A stretch of DNA of 64,000 nt, from the NCBI GenBank assembly GCA_964017045.1, contig OZ024794.1, positions 56,991,108 through 57,055,107 of the forward strand, read 5' to 3'. Of the stretch, positions 22,630-37,600 are shown in pieces. Numbering within the stretch: the first letter of the stretch is position 1; every line of letters begins with the position of its first letter. The DNA is from Omphiscola glabra. Taxonomy: Eukaryota; Mollusca; Gastropoda; Lymnaeidae. A program made the translations under genes and the position numbers. The notes beneath the pieces are model-generated. The model saw nothing but the letters and a program-made list of their open reading frames with translations. It made no database searches and was not told the origin of the DNA.

Positions 22630-25600
22630 GTAAGTGTGGAAACTCTATAATGCTGTAAGTGTGGAAACTATAATATTGTAAGTGTGGAAACTATAATAAG
22701 ATAAGAGTGAAAAATCAATAACTTGGTAGGTGTGAAAATGTAATATGATAATTGTGTATTAACTATAATATGGTAAGGGGAGAAACTATAAAATGGTAAT
22801 TGTGGAACCTATATAAAGCTAATTGTGGACACTATGAAACTGTAATTGTGGAACCTATAATCTGGTAAGTGTAGAAACTCACAAATATGGTAATTTAAGT
22901 GTGGAACGTGATTAATTTGGTCATTTATGAGTGGATGCTATCTAACGTAGTAAGTTAATTGTGTAAACACTAGAATATGCTCAATTAAGTTCATTTTACA
23001 TCGTCTTCAAATGTTGATCTTCAAATGTTGATATTCAAATGTTGATCTTCAAATGTTGATCTTCAAACGTTGATCTTCAAATGTTGATCTTCAATTTTTA
23101 ATGGGTTTTTTTTTTTTTTTTTAAATAGGAAGTTCCATGAGTCGTTGTACAGCTGCTACATCCCAGGACTACAACAATTTAGATTAATTTTACTAAGACT
23201 TCTCTAATTTTCAGATAACTTACACAGAGAGCCAAGTATATCCGGGCAGTAACATGCAAATATGCCCCGTAAAACCAGGCGATGAAAGCAGCACGCAAGT
23301 GGCCGATCCACCAAGTCTCAGGACGATGGGGGTCTTGTACAACCCGCTGGTAGAAAAGCGGAGACGGTTCTTGAATAAGAAGTTCAAGCACATCTTAGAC
23401 ACCTTCTCCATTATAAAAAGCGCCCCCTTGCCGCCGTACATTCGACCAAGTGAGTCGCCTCGCACCTTCAAAACCTTGTCAAATGTTGTAAGGAAGCAGT
23501 TATTTAAAGAAAGTTAATTTTAAGTGAAATTAAACAAAATTTATTGAATTGCGTAAAGGAGAAATATATAGTCTAGTTGGAGAACAGTTTCAAAAATATT
23601 TCCACTGAATGAGAACACGAATTTTTTTTTTTAAGTGGGAAATATTAAACGGAAATATGAATATTTTAACTTAGAACAGTAAAGATATAAATGTGCTGAA
23701 AATTTAAAGTCCTTATTGGAAATTTGTTTTTTTTCAGCCCCTCCCAAGCAACTAGACAAGCCAGGCCGAGGTAAAACACTTCCGGCAATCTTAAAAAATG
23801 TCCGACCTGATATCAACGAGGAGTTCATCATCCCGCGGTTTGTACTAGACTGAGTTGAACTGTTTGTACTAGACTGAGTTCAAATGTTTGTACTAGACTT
23901 AGTTCAAATGTTTGTACTAGACTTAGTTCAAATGTTTGCACTAGACTGAGTTCAAATGTTTGTACTAGACTTAGTTCAACTGTTTGTACTAGACTGAGTT
24001 CAAATGTTTGTACTAGACTTAGTTCAAATGTTTGCACTAGACTGAGTTCAAATGTTTGCACTAGACTGAGTTCAACTGTTTGTACTAGACTGAGTTCAAA
24101 TGTTTGTACTAGACTTAGTTCAAATGTTTGCACTAGTCTGAGTTCAACTGTTTGTACTAGACTAAGTTCAAATGTTTGTACTAGACTTAGTTCAAATGTT
24201 TGCACTAGACTGAGTTCAACTGTTTGAACTAGACTGAGTTCAAATGTTTGTACTAGACTTAGTTCAAATGTTTGCACTAGACTGGGTTCAACTGTTTGTA
24301 CTAGACTGAGTTCAAATGTTTGTACTAGACTGAGGTGAACTGTTTGTACTAGACTGAGTTGAACTGTTTGTACTAGACTGAGTTGAACTGTTTGTACTAG
24401 ACTGAGTTCAAATGTTTGTACTAGACTGAGTTCAAATGTTTGTACTAGACTGAGTTCAACTGTTTGTACTAGACTGAGTTCAACTGTTTGTACTAGACTG
24501 AGTTCAAATGTTTGTACTAGACTGAGTTCAACTGTTTGTACTAGAATGAGTTCAACTGTTTGTTCTAGACTGAGTTCAACTGTTTGTACTAGACTGAGTT
24601 CAACTGTTTGTACTAGACTGAGTTCAACTGTTTATACTAGACTAGGAGCGCATATGGGACATACATACATAGAGACATTCATTTTTAAATATGTAGATTT
24701 AGAAATTGGTATTATTCAATTCCACCGAGAATGCTTAAAAATAACGTTTTGCTATATAGTATAATATATCACGATGAACATTAGCAATAGAAAGACACAT
24801 GTCTGGGAAGAGATGCTTAGAAATATAGATAAAATGTTTGAATTCAACAACACCAAGAGACAGAGTAATTATTGTATTTCAATGACGTCATGGATTCTCT
24901 TTTAGCACTTACGCGGCGACCTTCCACTGGACAAAAATCTCTAACCTCAATTTTAAAGACGACGCTACCTTTAAGGAACAGGCCACCCAGACACTTAGCC
25001 TCTGGCTGAGCGCCCTGCGCATACGTCAGTTGGGGACCTATGGATTAAGTGCGATGGATTCGTCCGTAAGTCTTCCCGAAAACAAAACGTCCGGACAAGC
25101 GCTGCCGGACACGGCCGCCAAAGACGCGCAGCCACCACAGGAGCAAAGTCAACAACCTGGTGTCCAGACGGCAGCAGATCCGGCAAGTCCCGGGGCTACA
25201 ACGAATAACGCAACGGATCCGCTGAAAACGATGAAGCCGAACGCTGACACGGGGAAAAGCCGCGACCGCAAGGTTACACTGCCTCCTGAGTCGAGTGATC
25301 CGGCCAAGAGCGCGCACGATCAAGGAGAAAGAATGACGAAGGGTGGCACGTCGGATCCTTACGACAGACGACGGAGAATTAGCTCCTTGTCATATCAGGG
25401 TCAAGGTCAGAAGTTGTAACACATTTCTGTATTCGTGTCACTTTGCATGTAAGGGAACATAAGCGAAACAACAGTGCTAAAGAAAGAGATAAAACTTTCA
25501 TTTGTTTAGAGTTATAACCGGATGTGTCCTCGGAGTTCATACTAGCTGTGTCTTCGCAGTTATAGCCAGATGTCTCGTGGAAGTTAAAACTAGCAGTGTC

Positions 25601-28600
25601 CTCGAAGATAAAACTAGTTGTGTCCTCGAAACTAAAACTCGCTGCGTCTTCGCAGGTATAGCTAGATATGCCATCGAGGTTGTAACTAGCTGTGTCCTCG
25701 AAGTTATAACTAGCTGTGTCTTCGCAGTTATAGTTAGATGTGTCGTCGGGGTTGTAAATAGCTGTGTTCTCGAACTTATAACTAGCTGTGTCCTCGAAAG
25801 TAAAACTAGCTGCGTCTTCGCAGTTATAACTAGATTTGTCGTCGAAGTTAACATTAGCCGTGTCTATTTATATTTGATGCAATTCACTCAGTGATAATCT
25901 ATTCCTGATGCTTGATTCATACCTGCTATATGTCACACGTAGGCACCAGTCAGCTATTTTCGCCGGGCACAAACAACATATTTTATTATTCTTTTACAAA
26001 ACATTGAATATTGAAATTATAATATATAATAAAATGAAAGTGATGAATTTTTTTTTACTGATATTGTAAAGGTAGTGGTTCTCATTTACGCTAGAAAGAT
26101 CCAAAAAGCAGTAAGTCCCTAGGGAAGAGAAGAGCCTATATATAAGAGAAAAGCTATATTCGTGCTTCACTGGGGGGATGCTATGGTTGAGCCTTACCTA
26201 GAACCAAGTAAAGACAACCTTGCCATCCCACAAGAAAGATGATAAACTAACTTAACAATTTACTCAAATTGTTCTAGGATGACACAGCAATGTTATATAG
26301 TGACACATAGCAATGTTATATAGTGAGACATAGCAATGTTATATAGTGAGACATAGCAATGTTATATAGTGAGACACAGAAATGTTATAAAGTGAGACGC
26401 GTCAATGTTACATAGTGAGAAACGTCAATGTGACTTAGTGATACACAGCAATGTTAAATAGTGATACACAGCAATGTTATATAGGGATACACAGCAATGT
26501 TATATAGTGACACATATCAATGTTATATAGTGAGACATAGCAATGTTATATAGTGAGACATAGCAATGTTATATAGTGAGACAAATCAATGTTATATAGT
26601 GATACTCAGCAATGTTATATAGTTATACACATAGCAATATTACATGGTGAGAAACGTCAGTGTGACTTAATGATACACATCAATGTTATATAGTGATAGA
26701 CAGCAATGTTATATAGTGAGTCACAGCAATGTTATATAGTGAGACAGCAATGTTATATAGTGAGACACATCAATGTTATATAGTGAAAAGTTTGTTATTT
26801 TGAACCCTATTGATTTTGAAGTTTAAATCACGCAAGCAAATTTTTACTTCGCATTGTTTTTACTCAGCTTACACATATTTTGATTGTATGATTCAATAAT
26901 CTCTCCGCCCATCAGCTAAGAATATCACCATATGTTCGCGTTTCAGAAATAACATATAGTTTTTGTTAATTTGCTTTAAAAAATAAATAATTGTTAACAT
27001 TTTATCTACAGACATCACAGGCCGTGTAAGTATTTTCATAAAATGCTCATATTGACAGAATTCACACACTGACAGATACTGAAGAGATTTCTCATATTGA
27101 CAGATACTGAAGAGATTTCTCATAGTGACATATACTGGAGAGATTTCCCATAATGACAGATACTGAAGAGACATCTCGTATTGACAGAATATAAAGAGAA
27201 TTTTCGTATTGACAGTTGTGAAGGAAATTCTCGTATTGACAGAAAATAAAGAGACATTGACAGTTCATTAAGAGACTTCTCGTATTGGACAGAATATAAA
27301 GAGACTTCTCGTATTGGATAGAATATAAAGAGACTTCTCGTATTGACAGTTGTGAAGGGACTTCTCGTATTGAAAGATAATAAAAAGACTTCTCGTATTG
27401 ACAGATAATAAAGAGACTTCTCGTATCGACAGATATTCAGAGACCTCGTATTGACAGATAATAAAGAGCCTTCACGTATTGACAGATATTGAAGAGACGT
27501 CTCATGTTCATGCCAAACCATAAACGTGCAGATATTTTCATTTGAAAGCTCCTTAGATATATTCCACAAGTGTCGACGTCTGTACCCAGCTAAATACAAA
27601 TTTCTCATGTTATCGTTTGATCAAGTTACTTACGTCATTAAACAAAGTCAATTTGTTTGGTGAATTGCATGTGGAATTCTGTCGGCTTTAAAGTCAGAAA
27701 TAATCTCATCAACTTTGAAAGAAGAATTTAAAGATAAAGCAACGATTAACTTCACCCTGAGCCTGCGACAGCTAATGGCGTATTTTTTTATTTATTTATT
27801 TTTGTGTACTTTGTCTTGAATAAATGTGTTGCTCTTTACAGATTTGAATGTTGTTAGTCGGTCAGTTAGTAGTCTTTGTTGTCTTTAATCCCGTAAAGCA
27901 GGTATGCACAACATACGGCCCGCCAGCACCCAATAGGCGGCCCGCACAAGCTTTCCATAAAGTGCTACGGCTCGCTTACATTTTGAGTTGTGCAGGACTG
28001 CCGTAAAGGCATAATAGGAAATTAGTAAAACACAGTAAGGTTAAACCTGATAAAAGGAACGCAACAAAATAACGAACGTGTCGGCAGGAAGCCTTCATCA
28101 GCGAACAACCAGAAAAACGAATAAAATTAAAAAATGTATCAAACAATTTTAATGTAGCACTTAGCTTAGAAGTAGTGTCCAAGAGGGCAGCAAAAGATTT
28201 GTAAAGGCATAGAATCATTAAACACCAGGAACGAATTATAAATCAAAATATTTAGTTGCGGTTGTGAATATTGTCGTGATATTTACATGTTATTTATAAC
28301 AACAACAAAAAATGATTAAGTAACTATTTTTTTTTTAAATGAAGGGGAAAAAAAGGATTGATTGCCTACACCAAATTTAATTTCTCAATTTTTGAATTAG
28401 ATTTCTGTTCCTAGACCCTAACAGGAAAAATGCATTCTGACATTATGAAACTCTGGATTGTTTTATTTTTATACTTTTTGAAACCTCTTTTTGAAACCTC
28501 TTTTTTTAACCTCTTGTCTGTTTTTTTCTGATTTTCCTGATAAACTATTGTAATTCATTTTTCTGACTTCATTTTTGTGATAATAACAATGTGAAATTTC

Positions 28601-31600
28601 CGTGACAATCACTTAAGTGTATAATATTCTACCGCGATTGAAGTACGTCCCCCCAACCGCTTCCCCTCCCCCACACAATATTAAAGGTGCTAACTCCCGC
28701 ATCAATCAACCGTGAAAGCGGATTACAGCCACTCTGAAGTTCAAAGCGAGCTCACCGCGTCACCGTAATGAGCGTGAGTAACGAGCGTGACCCGACACGT
28801 CACTTTCTTGAACTCTCTACACCACCTTAATTTTTTTTTTTTTAAAAAAAAGCAAACTAAATAAAGCCAGATGTTAAAAAATTGTCAAGTACGCAATTTC
28901 TCACGAGATCCCAATAGACTCGAGAGTTTAAAATACAAATGTAATCACTCGGTTTTATTAAAGAGATGTACATTTTTAGTCTTTAAAATTTATTTCAAGC
29001 CATCAAAAATGTTTTCACCTATAGAGATAAAAAGTAAATTATCTGGGGGGAAAATACTTCCATTGCTCTGAAATCTATTATTAGACATCACTACGTCAGT
29101 GATAACACGATAAGAAAATATGTACTAACTAATAGTTTCATTTATATATCTATATTCTCCATCAACACCATTCCTGCATCAACACCATTCCAGTATCAAC
29201 ACCATTCCAGTATCAACACCATTCCCGCTTCCCGTATCAACACCACTCCAGTATCAACACCATTCCAGTATCAACGTCATTCTTATATCTATATATTTAT
29301 GCATTAACATCATTCCAGTATCAACACCATTCCAGTATCAACACCATTCCTGTATCAACACCATTCCCGCTTCCCGTATCAACACCACTCCAGTATCAAC
29401 ACCATTCCAGTATCAACACCATTCCTGTATCAAGGGCGTCACATAATTTCACCTTTAAGTCACAGACAAAATGATGTATTATTATTGTATTAATAAAACA
29501 ACTTTTTAGAAGGCTTGGACCGCATACATAACCAAGCTCTTCGTTCTTTTTTTACGTGGGGCGCTACGCACAACCCCAGCGGCCGTATTAGGAATTATAG
29601 CAGACGCAGAAATACTCGAAATCAGAAGGCAAAAGCAATCCTAAACACGGCAGAACAATACCGACGGCTGGAAAGAACGGAACACTGTTTGCAAATAAAA
29701 GACCGCTTGGTCAAGCGGACCAGGCTGAAGCAACCCTCCTTCATGGACGCCGTCAACACACTAGAGAAAAGCCTCCCCACAACAGAGGTCATGGAAAAGA
29801 TGCGGCCGATCCCGGCACGGAGCGCGCACGAAAGCTTTAACCTTCCTGAAATACGTTTGACTCTGGCAAATACTGCGGTCACAAAAGCCAAACCTCTCAT
29901 AGACCAAAAGGAGGAAGCTCTAAGAACGAACAATGCCTACCCGGGCCATATGGTTATGGTCTTCATGGACGGCCCATGCTTTGCCAGAGAAAACAGAAGC
30001 GGCTACATCGCACTCATCCAGTACACAGGAGAGGTACCTCCAACAGAGGAGATGTCAGGGCTCAGTGGAAAACAGGACCAGCCTCCTGCAGTTTATCCCT
30101 GTGCACGTTGAGGTGACGCAGCACGACAGGGCCGATACCCTTGCGCGAGAGTGTGCGGCCCAGCCCCAACCCGATGAGCCCATGACTCAGTCAAAGCTTG
30201 GCTAAGACATCATGCGACAAGTTGCTTAGAGGCTGGGCAGCAGGTATTACGGGACGACAGCTGTACAAGAATGTGCCGCAACCAAGGCAAGAGTGACCCC
30301 TGGTGGAAACTGAAACGCGACGAATACAGTTTTGTGACGCGAATGAGGACAGACCACCTCGCGACATGCAGTTACCTCAACCGACAAGACTCCCATAGGG
30401 ACCCGAACTGCCGACTCTGTGGCCTGGCTCGACGAATCATTGGCGCACCGGCTAGTTCTCACCCCCCCCCCCCTCGAGAACAGAGACGAGGCTGAAGGTC
30501 TGAACACGGAGACCTGTGTTAATGATTTCATTTATGGCGCTGCCCACCAGATGAGGCAAGATGTTGTCAAAATGTCCAGGGCCGTAAGACCGTTAGCCCT
30601 GCCCTATTAGAGAAGGTCATGTATTAAGTGGAATTTAATAAGATGGTTAATATGAGAATTCAAATAAATTTGTAAAAAATCAATCAATGAGTATCTTTTA
30701 CAATCCTGTGAATAATGTACTCTGTGTTGCTGAACAAGTCTTTTACGATCCTGTGAATGATGTACTCTGTGTTGCTGAACAAGTCTTTTACAATCCTGTG
30801 AATAATGTACTCTGTGTTGCTGAACAAGTCTTTTACGATCCTGTGAATGATGTACTCTGTGTTGCTGAACAAGTCTTTTACAATCCTGTGAATGATGTAC
30901 TCTGTGTTGCTGAACAAGTCTTTTACAATCCTGTGAATGATGTACTCTGTGTTGCTGAACAAGTCTTTTACAATCCTGTGAATAATGTACTCTGTGTTGC
31001 TGAACAAGTCTTTTACAATCCTGTGAATAATGTACTCTGTGTTGCTGAACAAGTCTTTTACGATCCTGTGAATGATGTACTCTGTGTTGCTGAACAAGTC
31101 TTTTACAGTCCTGTGAATGATGTACTCTGTGTTGCTGAACAAGTCTTTTACGATCCTGTGAATGATGTACTCTGTGTTGCTGAACAAGTCTTTTACAGTC
31201 CTGTGAATGATGTACTCTGTGTTGCTGAACAAGTCTTTTACAGTCCTGTGAATAATGTACTCTGTGTTGCTGAACAAGTCTTTTACAGTCCTGTGAATGA
31301 TGTACTCTGTGTTGCTGAACAAGTCTTTTACAATCCTGTGCATGATGTACTCTGTGTTGCTGAACAAGTCTTGTACAATCCTGTGAATAATGTACTCTGT
31401 GTTGCTGAACAAGTCTTTTACAATCCTGTGAATGATGTACTCTGTGTTGCTGAACAAGTCTTTTACAATCTTGTGAATAATGTACTCTGTGTTGCTGAAC
31501 AAGTCTTTTGCAATCCTGTGAATAATGTACTCTGTGTTGCTGAACAAGTCTGTTACAATCCTGTGAATGATGTACTCTGTGTTGCTGAACAAGTCTTTAA

Positions 31601-34600
31601 CACTTTTCAACAGTACTTGGAGGAAGAAGGAATGTTCGACCTGGAAAACATCCCATTGGATAAAATGGGCAACCCTATCGGTAAAACTACTGGCTTCTGT
31701 GAGTGGTGCGGTAAGTGATCATGGTCTCTATGTTAGCTGGTAAGCGGCTCTTCTCTGTGGTGCGTTAAGTGACCATGCTCTATATTTTTGTTGGTAAGAT
31801 TTTTTTACTCTTTCTGTCGTGCGGTGAGTGACTCTTTTATCTCAGTGGGTAAGGGGCCGTTAGGAGACCCAAGTACTTGGAGGGGCACCAATACCAATAT
31901 TTATAGAAATAGTCCTCGAAATGATCTCCAATGGTATCTTTCTCTTGCCAATAAAATCTGTTAGCTCACAGATAATAAATGCTATTAACTATCTTCTACA
32001 TCAGTGTCTCGTCTTTTCGACATTCTATGGTCATAATGTCAGCATAATTGGATTTAGAATTATTATTTGAAAGAAACACACTTCACTCAAATACAAGCAT
32101 CATTCAGTATAATTGAAAAGAAACTTTATTTAAGGGTACCTATGAAGCCCAACTCCCAACACTCTTCCATGGTGGGTGTCTGATATTTACCTTTAATAGC
32201 ATTAGTAATAGTACAATTAATGTGTCTCTTAAATGTATTAGTTTCTTGCCGTTAGTGCAATTTAACCTCAGATACAAAAGTCACCTTAGGTACAAATGTC
32301 ACCATAGGTACAAAAGACACTTTAGGTACAAAAGTCACCTTTACTACAAAAGTGACCTTAGATATAAAACTCACCTTAGGTACAAAAGTCACCTTAGGTA
32401 TAAAATGTCACCTTAGATACAAAAGTCACCTTTTGGTACAAAAGTCACCTTAGGTATAAAATGTCACCTTAGATACAAAAGTCACCTTTTGGTACAAAAG
32501 TCACCTTAGGTATAAAATGTCACCTTAGATACAAAAGTCACCTTAGGTACAAAAGTCACCTTAGATACAAAAGTCACCTTAGGTACAAAAGTCTCATAAT
32601 CATTGGTAAATCTGTTTTAAAATTTACCTTACGGAAAATTAGATCCATTTAAAGGGCATCAATCAGATAAATACATGTATTTACCAATTTGAGAAATTTC
32701 CATTTCAAATGGATTTTATCGATAATTATACTTTATTTACACCCGTGAGCATAGCACTAATTGTAACTGATTTAAGATTTTAGACTCAAGGGAAATGTAA
32801 TAAAATGTATATTCACAACAGGAAACAACATACTGCCCATACCCACCACACACCAGTTGAGAACCGTCTGGGACCGTACAAGTCTGTATTGCTGCAATAA
32901 ATACAAGCAATTTATCGCCGATGTTGACGCCTTTGAAAAGAAAGAAATGGTGATATGCTTCTGTCAATAGCTTTGTATAAATATTTATGATATTATTATT
33001 ATTATTATGGGTAGTTTTCTATAGCGTGGTACCCCAGCCTAGGGCTGGGCTCACCACGCTGTACATGCAAATTAAAATGAACTTAAAAAATATAAATTAA
33101 AAACCAACCATTCCATAACAATTTACATGTGAAGCCATGGACGGCACTCAGCAGCATCGTTTAACTTTCAGAGGGGGAATCAGTCAGGATAGACATGTTG
33201 TTTAGAAATTTCTGAGTTCTACAATTAAGTAGTTGAGTAAACACATCAATTACACGTTGCATAAAGCAGGACTACGGAGCGCTTTCATTATGGTCTTTCA
33301 ACACATAAAATAACATTTGTTTTTATTTCAAGAAAGGCGGCTCGTGGCTTTGAGAGTTTTGTTTGTTTCAGAAAGTTTGCATTTTGAAGGGCTGTGGTAA
33401 CTAGGATAATTTTTAAGTTTTGACATTTTGATGGGAAATTGGGGGGGGGGGGGGCTTGGTTACTAGGGGGAGTTTTAAAAATTGGCATTTTGAGGGGGTC
33501 GTGGCAACTAGGAGTATATTTAACAGTTTGCAAAATGAGGGGGTCCTGTCAAAAAGGAGTAGGCTTAACAGTTGACAGTTTGAGGAGACGTGGCTACTTG
33601 AACTTGAAGTAGATTGTAGATTTAACATTTGGGATTATGAGGGGGTGTGGCAACTTGGAGGAGATTTCAAAGTTGGCATTTTGGGTGGGGCAGGGCAAAA
33701 AATGCGGAGATTTAAAAGGTTAAGATTTTACGAAAAATATCGAACTAAACAAAGTTATATAGTTTGTTGTGGATGACATCCGTGTCTCGCTAATTGTGAC
33801 AGTTAGCTCTGTAGTATTTACTCTTGAATCTCAGAGACATGTCGCTGATGAAGAGAGGGAAAAAAATGCATTTCTCATGTTAACCCCACCTGATATAATT
33901 AATTAGTTTAACAGAAAGTGGCACTGAACAGGCGAGCCACTTTTTAAATAAAATATATTTCCCAAATTATTTTTGTAGTGTTATCGGATTGGCCATTTTG
34001 TGTTAAGTACATCTAGTTAGAGATACCAAAAAACGATATGCATGTGATTGTTATAACACTTACAGATGAACAACGAGAAACAGATTGTCAACGTGAAGCC
34101 ACACTCCAAGTATTCAGTAGCCAGGAGGTAAGTAGCGGCCCTCTTATTGTTTGTGCTAATGTGTTATGGGCAAATACTCTCTTTTAGTACACTCTAATAT
34201 GTTATGGAAAAAGACCCTCTTATAGTGTATACTAATGAGTTGTGTACATAGGTTCTCTTATTTTATCTTGAGGTATAATGGGTTTGATATCTCTTATTCT
34301 AATCTATTTTTAGACACTCATCCTTTAATAGAATAAAAAAATGTATTATAAGTACTTTCTCCGTTCTGGTATACACCACTGTATTATTAACAGTAGACAG
34401 CGTAAGTAAAGCACAGCGATGCTAAAGTGATCTCCCCAGTTTATGTTAAACGTGCCCTTGATGGATATAGTACTCTATTCTTTCATACACCGATCACAAA
34501 GTTACGACTCTACCTGTGTCGACTTCATGCACACAAACAGTATTGACAGTAAGAACGAACAAACCGAAGAATGGACGGAGCCAGAGTTTATGGTTAAATT

Positions 34601-37600
34601 AGACAACCCTTAAAAACAAAGTGTAAATCCTTTTAAAATGTAACATCGAGCAATTGAGGGGGGGGGGTGTGGGAATAAAAACTCGACAAAACACGCATAC
34701 AAGTAACACCTTTTATAAGAATACATATAAGAGCTCCACCCTCTAGGCTCGCTACCGCATATTTTTATCCTGAACTTTATCAGTATTCTAATGACCCACC
34801 CGCTTTTACGCCTGGGATTTATTTCAGCAACGATTTCAGAAAAACAAAAGATTACACACCAAACACACTTGCGATACTGTTTTTATTTTTTAAAAAAATC
34901 TCCTTTTGCACAGTTATTGTGAATTTTATTTCGTGAAGTCATATTTCCTTCATCTTCCCATTGAAAAACAGTAAAAACTGTATTTTTGGGGTTGGGAGGG
35001 ATGGGGCTGACTTTTTAAAAAAATCTGTTGTCATCAGTAATAAGTACATGAACCAAGTTTAAGCTTGATAGGTTGACTGGAAGTGTGTCAATTAGCCGTC
35101 CGAAGATTTTTGTCCGCTAGCCACCCAGCCAGCCATGAACAAAATCGAAGGATTTGGGAAAAAAAATCTTATTTCTGACATTAGCGATAAACGATAAACT
35201 GAACGCCTACATTAGAAGCTTGGTATACATTAGATGTCTGGTATACATTAGATACCTGGTATACATTATTCACCTGGTATACATTAGAGGCCTGGTATAC
35301 ATTAGATACATGGTATACATTAGATACCTGGTATACATTAGATACCTGGTATACATTAGATACCTGGTATACATTAGATGGCTGGTATACATTAGACACC
35401 TGGTATACATTAGATACCTGGTATACATTAGACACCTGGTATACATTAGAGACATGGTATACATTAGACACCTGGTATACATTAGAGACATGGTATACAT
35501 TAGCACACTCATGTGGGTTCATTAGTTGTAAATATTTATATGTTGACATGGGAGGTCTCAATATTTAAGTTTTTCTCAGGCGTGGTCAAACCATGACACC
35601 GTCATTTTTGTGAAGAGAAACGCAAATATAAATGTAGATAAACATATTTACTTAATGTTATCGCGAAAGCCCAAGCCATTTCATTTATAAGACTTAGCCA
35701 AGTGTAAAACATTAGCTATCTTTCGTTGCTCTCATATATTCGGCTTACGAATAATACTCTCTCTATTTTTTTTACTGAGTGAGTAAATTGCTAAATATTT
35801 CTTTGCACACTTTCAGGTTTGAAGAACATAAGAAAAAATTGTTGACACAAATCAACGAAGTCCCTGGTAAGTAGTGTCTAGTAGTCCATTGTCGCAGTGT
35901 TGGGGTACACATCAGGATGACTAACTCAGTGTTGAGGTACACATCAGGATGACTAACTCAGTGTTGAGGTACACATCATGATGACTAACTCAGTGTTGAG
36001 GTACACATCAGGATGACTAACTCAGTGTTGAGGTACACATCAGGATGACTAACTCAGTGTTGAGGTACACATCAGGATGACTAACTCAGTGTTGAGGTAC
36101 ACATCAGGATGACTAACTCAGTGTTGAGGTACACATCAGGATGACTAACTCAGTGTTGAGATACAAATCAGGATGACTAACAAATCAAGCCCACTCAATG
36201 GAGCAGCTAGGGTTGGTGTCACTCGGTGTGGTTAACACATGGTGTCATCCCCCTCCACCGACTTCCACATTGGATATTTTTGTTGGGGGGGGGGGGGAGG
36301 TTAAAATAGGTCCAAATTATTACAATGACAAGAACAAAAACAAATTAATTAAAGGTCGGGAGTTAAATTTATTTAAGAACTGTAACATGTTCTTATAGCC
36401 GCCCGACCACGTTGTATTTGGTATCAATGGAAGCGTTTTTTCTCAGAATTTAGATAAATATAGCTTCGTGTCACTTACGAAAGTTACCGAACATTTCAAT
36501 CTGCGGTTAATCATGGTGAAAATTGTGCTTTTCTGACTTAATTATATGGTCACATCATTTCTGACTCATCAGTCTTGAACTTTTAATAAAACAAGCATTC
36601 GGGTTGGTTAAATGGGTTCTTCTTTTATGAAAAGCAGTTAGACCAAGCAGTGTGTGTTTTGAATTTTTTTAAAATTAATTTGGTGTCACCCTTGAGATGA
36701 TGTCACCGGGTGCAGTCCGCACCCCCTAAGAAACGCCACTGGCCCACTAACTCAGTGTTGAGGTACAAATCAGGTCGACAAACACAGTGTTTAGGTATGG
36801 GCTACAATATTTGTCAGGGGGACCATTGATGAATTACATTTCTTAGGACAGCAGAACGTGGATGATTGCCCTTCTCTAAACAAAATTCCCTAACAAACAA
36901 AAAATATTTTTAAAAAACAACACTAAAAAAGTGTTAATTCAAAGACACTGCAAATCTTGTACTGTAAATGAAACTGCTGAAACCGTCGAATAGTTTTTTC
37001 TGCGGACCACAAAAGAGGGCGCTGCGGCCCGCATGGATCACAAATGAGGGCACCCCTGCCCGCATGGATCACAGTTTGAGAGCACCGCTGGGCCCGAAAA
37101 TTGAGCTCAACGCTGGTGACAGCAAGTCTATACTTGCAAACATGTTTAAAATCTGACATTCGTCCATGGTTAATGCACGTGATACACATAAGCATCGTGG
37201 TGAACGGGGCAATGAAGGAAAGTAATGACTGCCTACTTACTCTATTACATTCCACTGGACTCAATAAGTCTCACTCACCTCTCTATGTGTAACTATATTC
37301 GGATAGGAGAGAAGCATATCTAATTCTATCCCATGTTAAAGATAAACAGTCCTAGTATGTAATATGTAATAGGTATCCGTAGTCAGTGGAAAAGCTAAAA
37401 AAAAAAATGAGACAAGAGGAAGCAAAGGACGCATCGGCAAAAAGCCTTCTTCGGGGAAAATAAGTTTAACTTTTTAAAAATTGTGTTAACTTGTTTTTGT
37501 CTTTTCATTGCTTTTTGTCTCTCCACCAGGTCTCAACTTACATTTTGCTACTCCTAACTTGTGCTACTACTCCTACTTTTTGCTACTACTACTTCGACTT

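Noticed and set aside
29622..30531. Minus-strand frames over the RNase H-type LINE
   Set aside because: Antisense shadows; motifs are on the plus strand.
30684..31610. 308-codon minus-strand frame through the 45-bp array
   Set aside because: A by-product of a 45-bp unit open on both strands; no splice partners on the minus strand. The plus-strand reading is kept only as a possible coding array.
34066..34127. Alternative exon 7 frame reading DEQRETDCQRE, which fits the phase of exon 5 directly
   Set aside because: It runs into TGA in exon 8. Exon 6 (32822-32949), with length 3n+2, resolves the phase and leads to the other frame.
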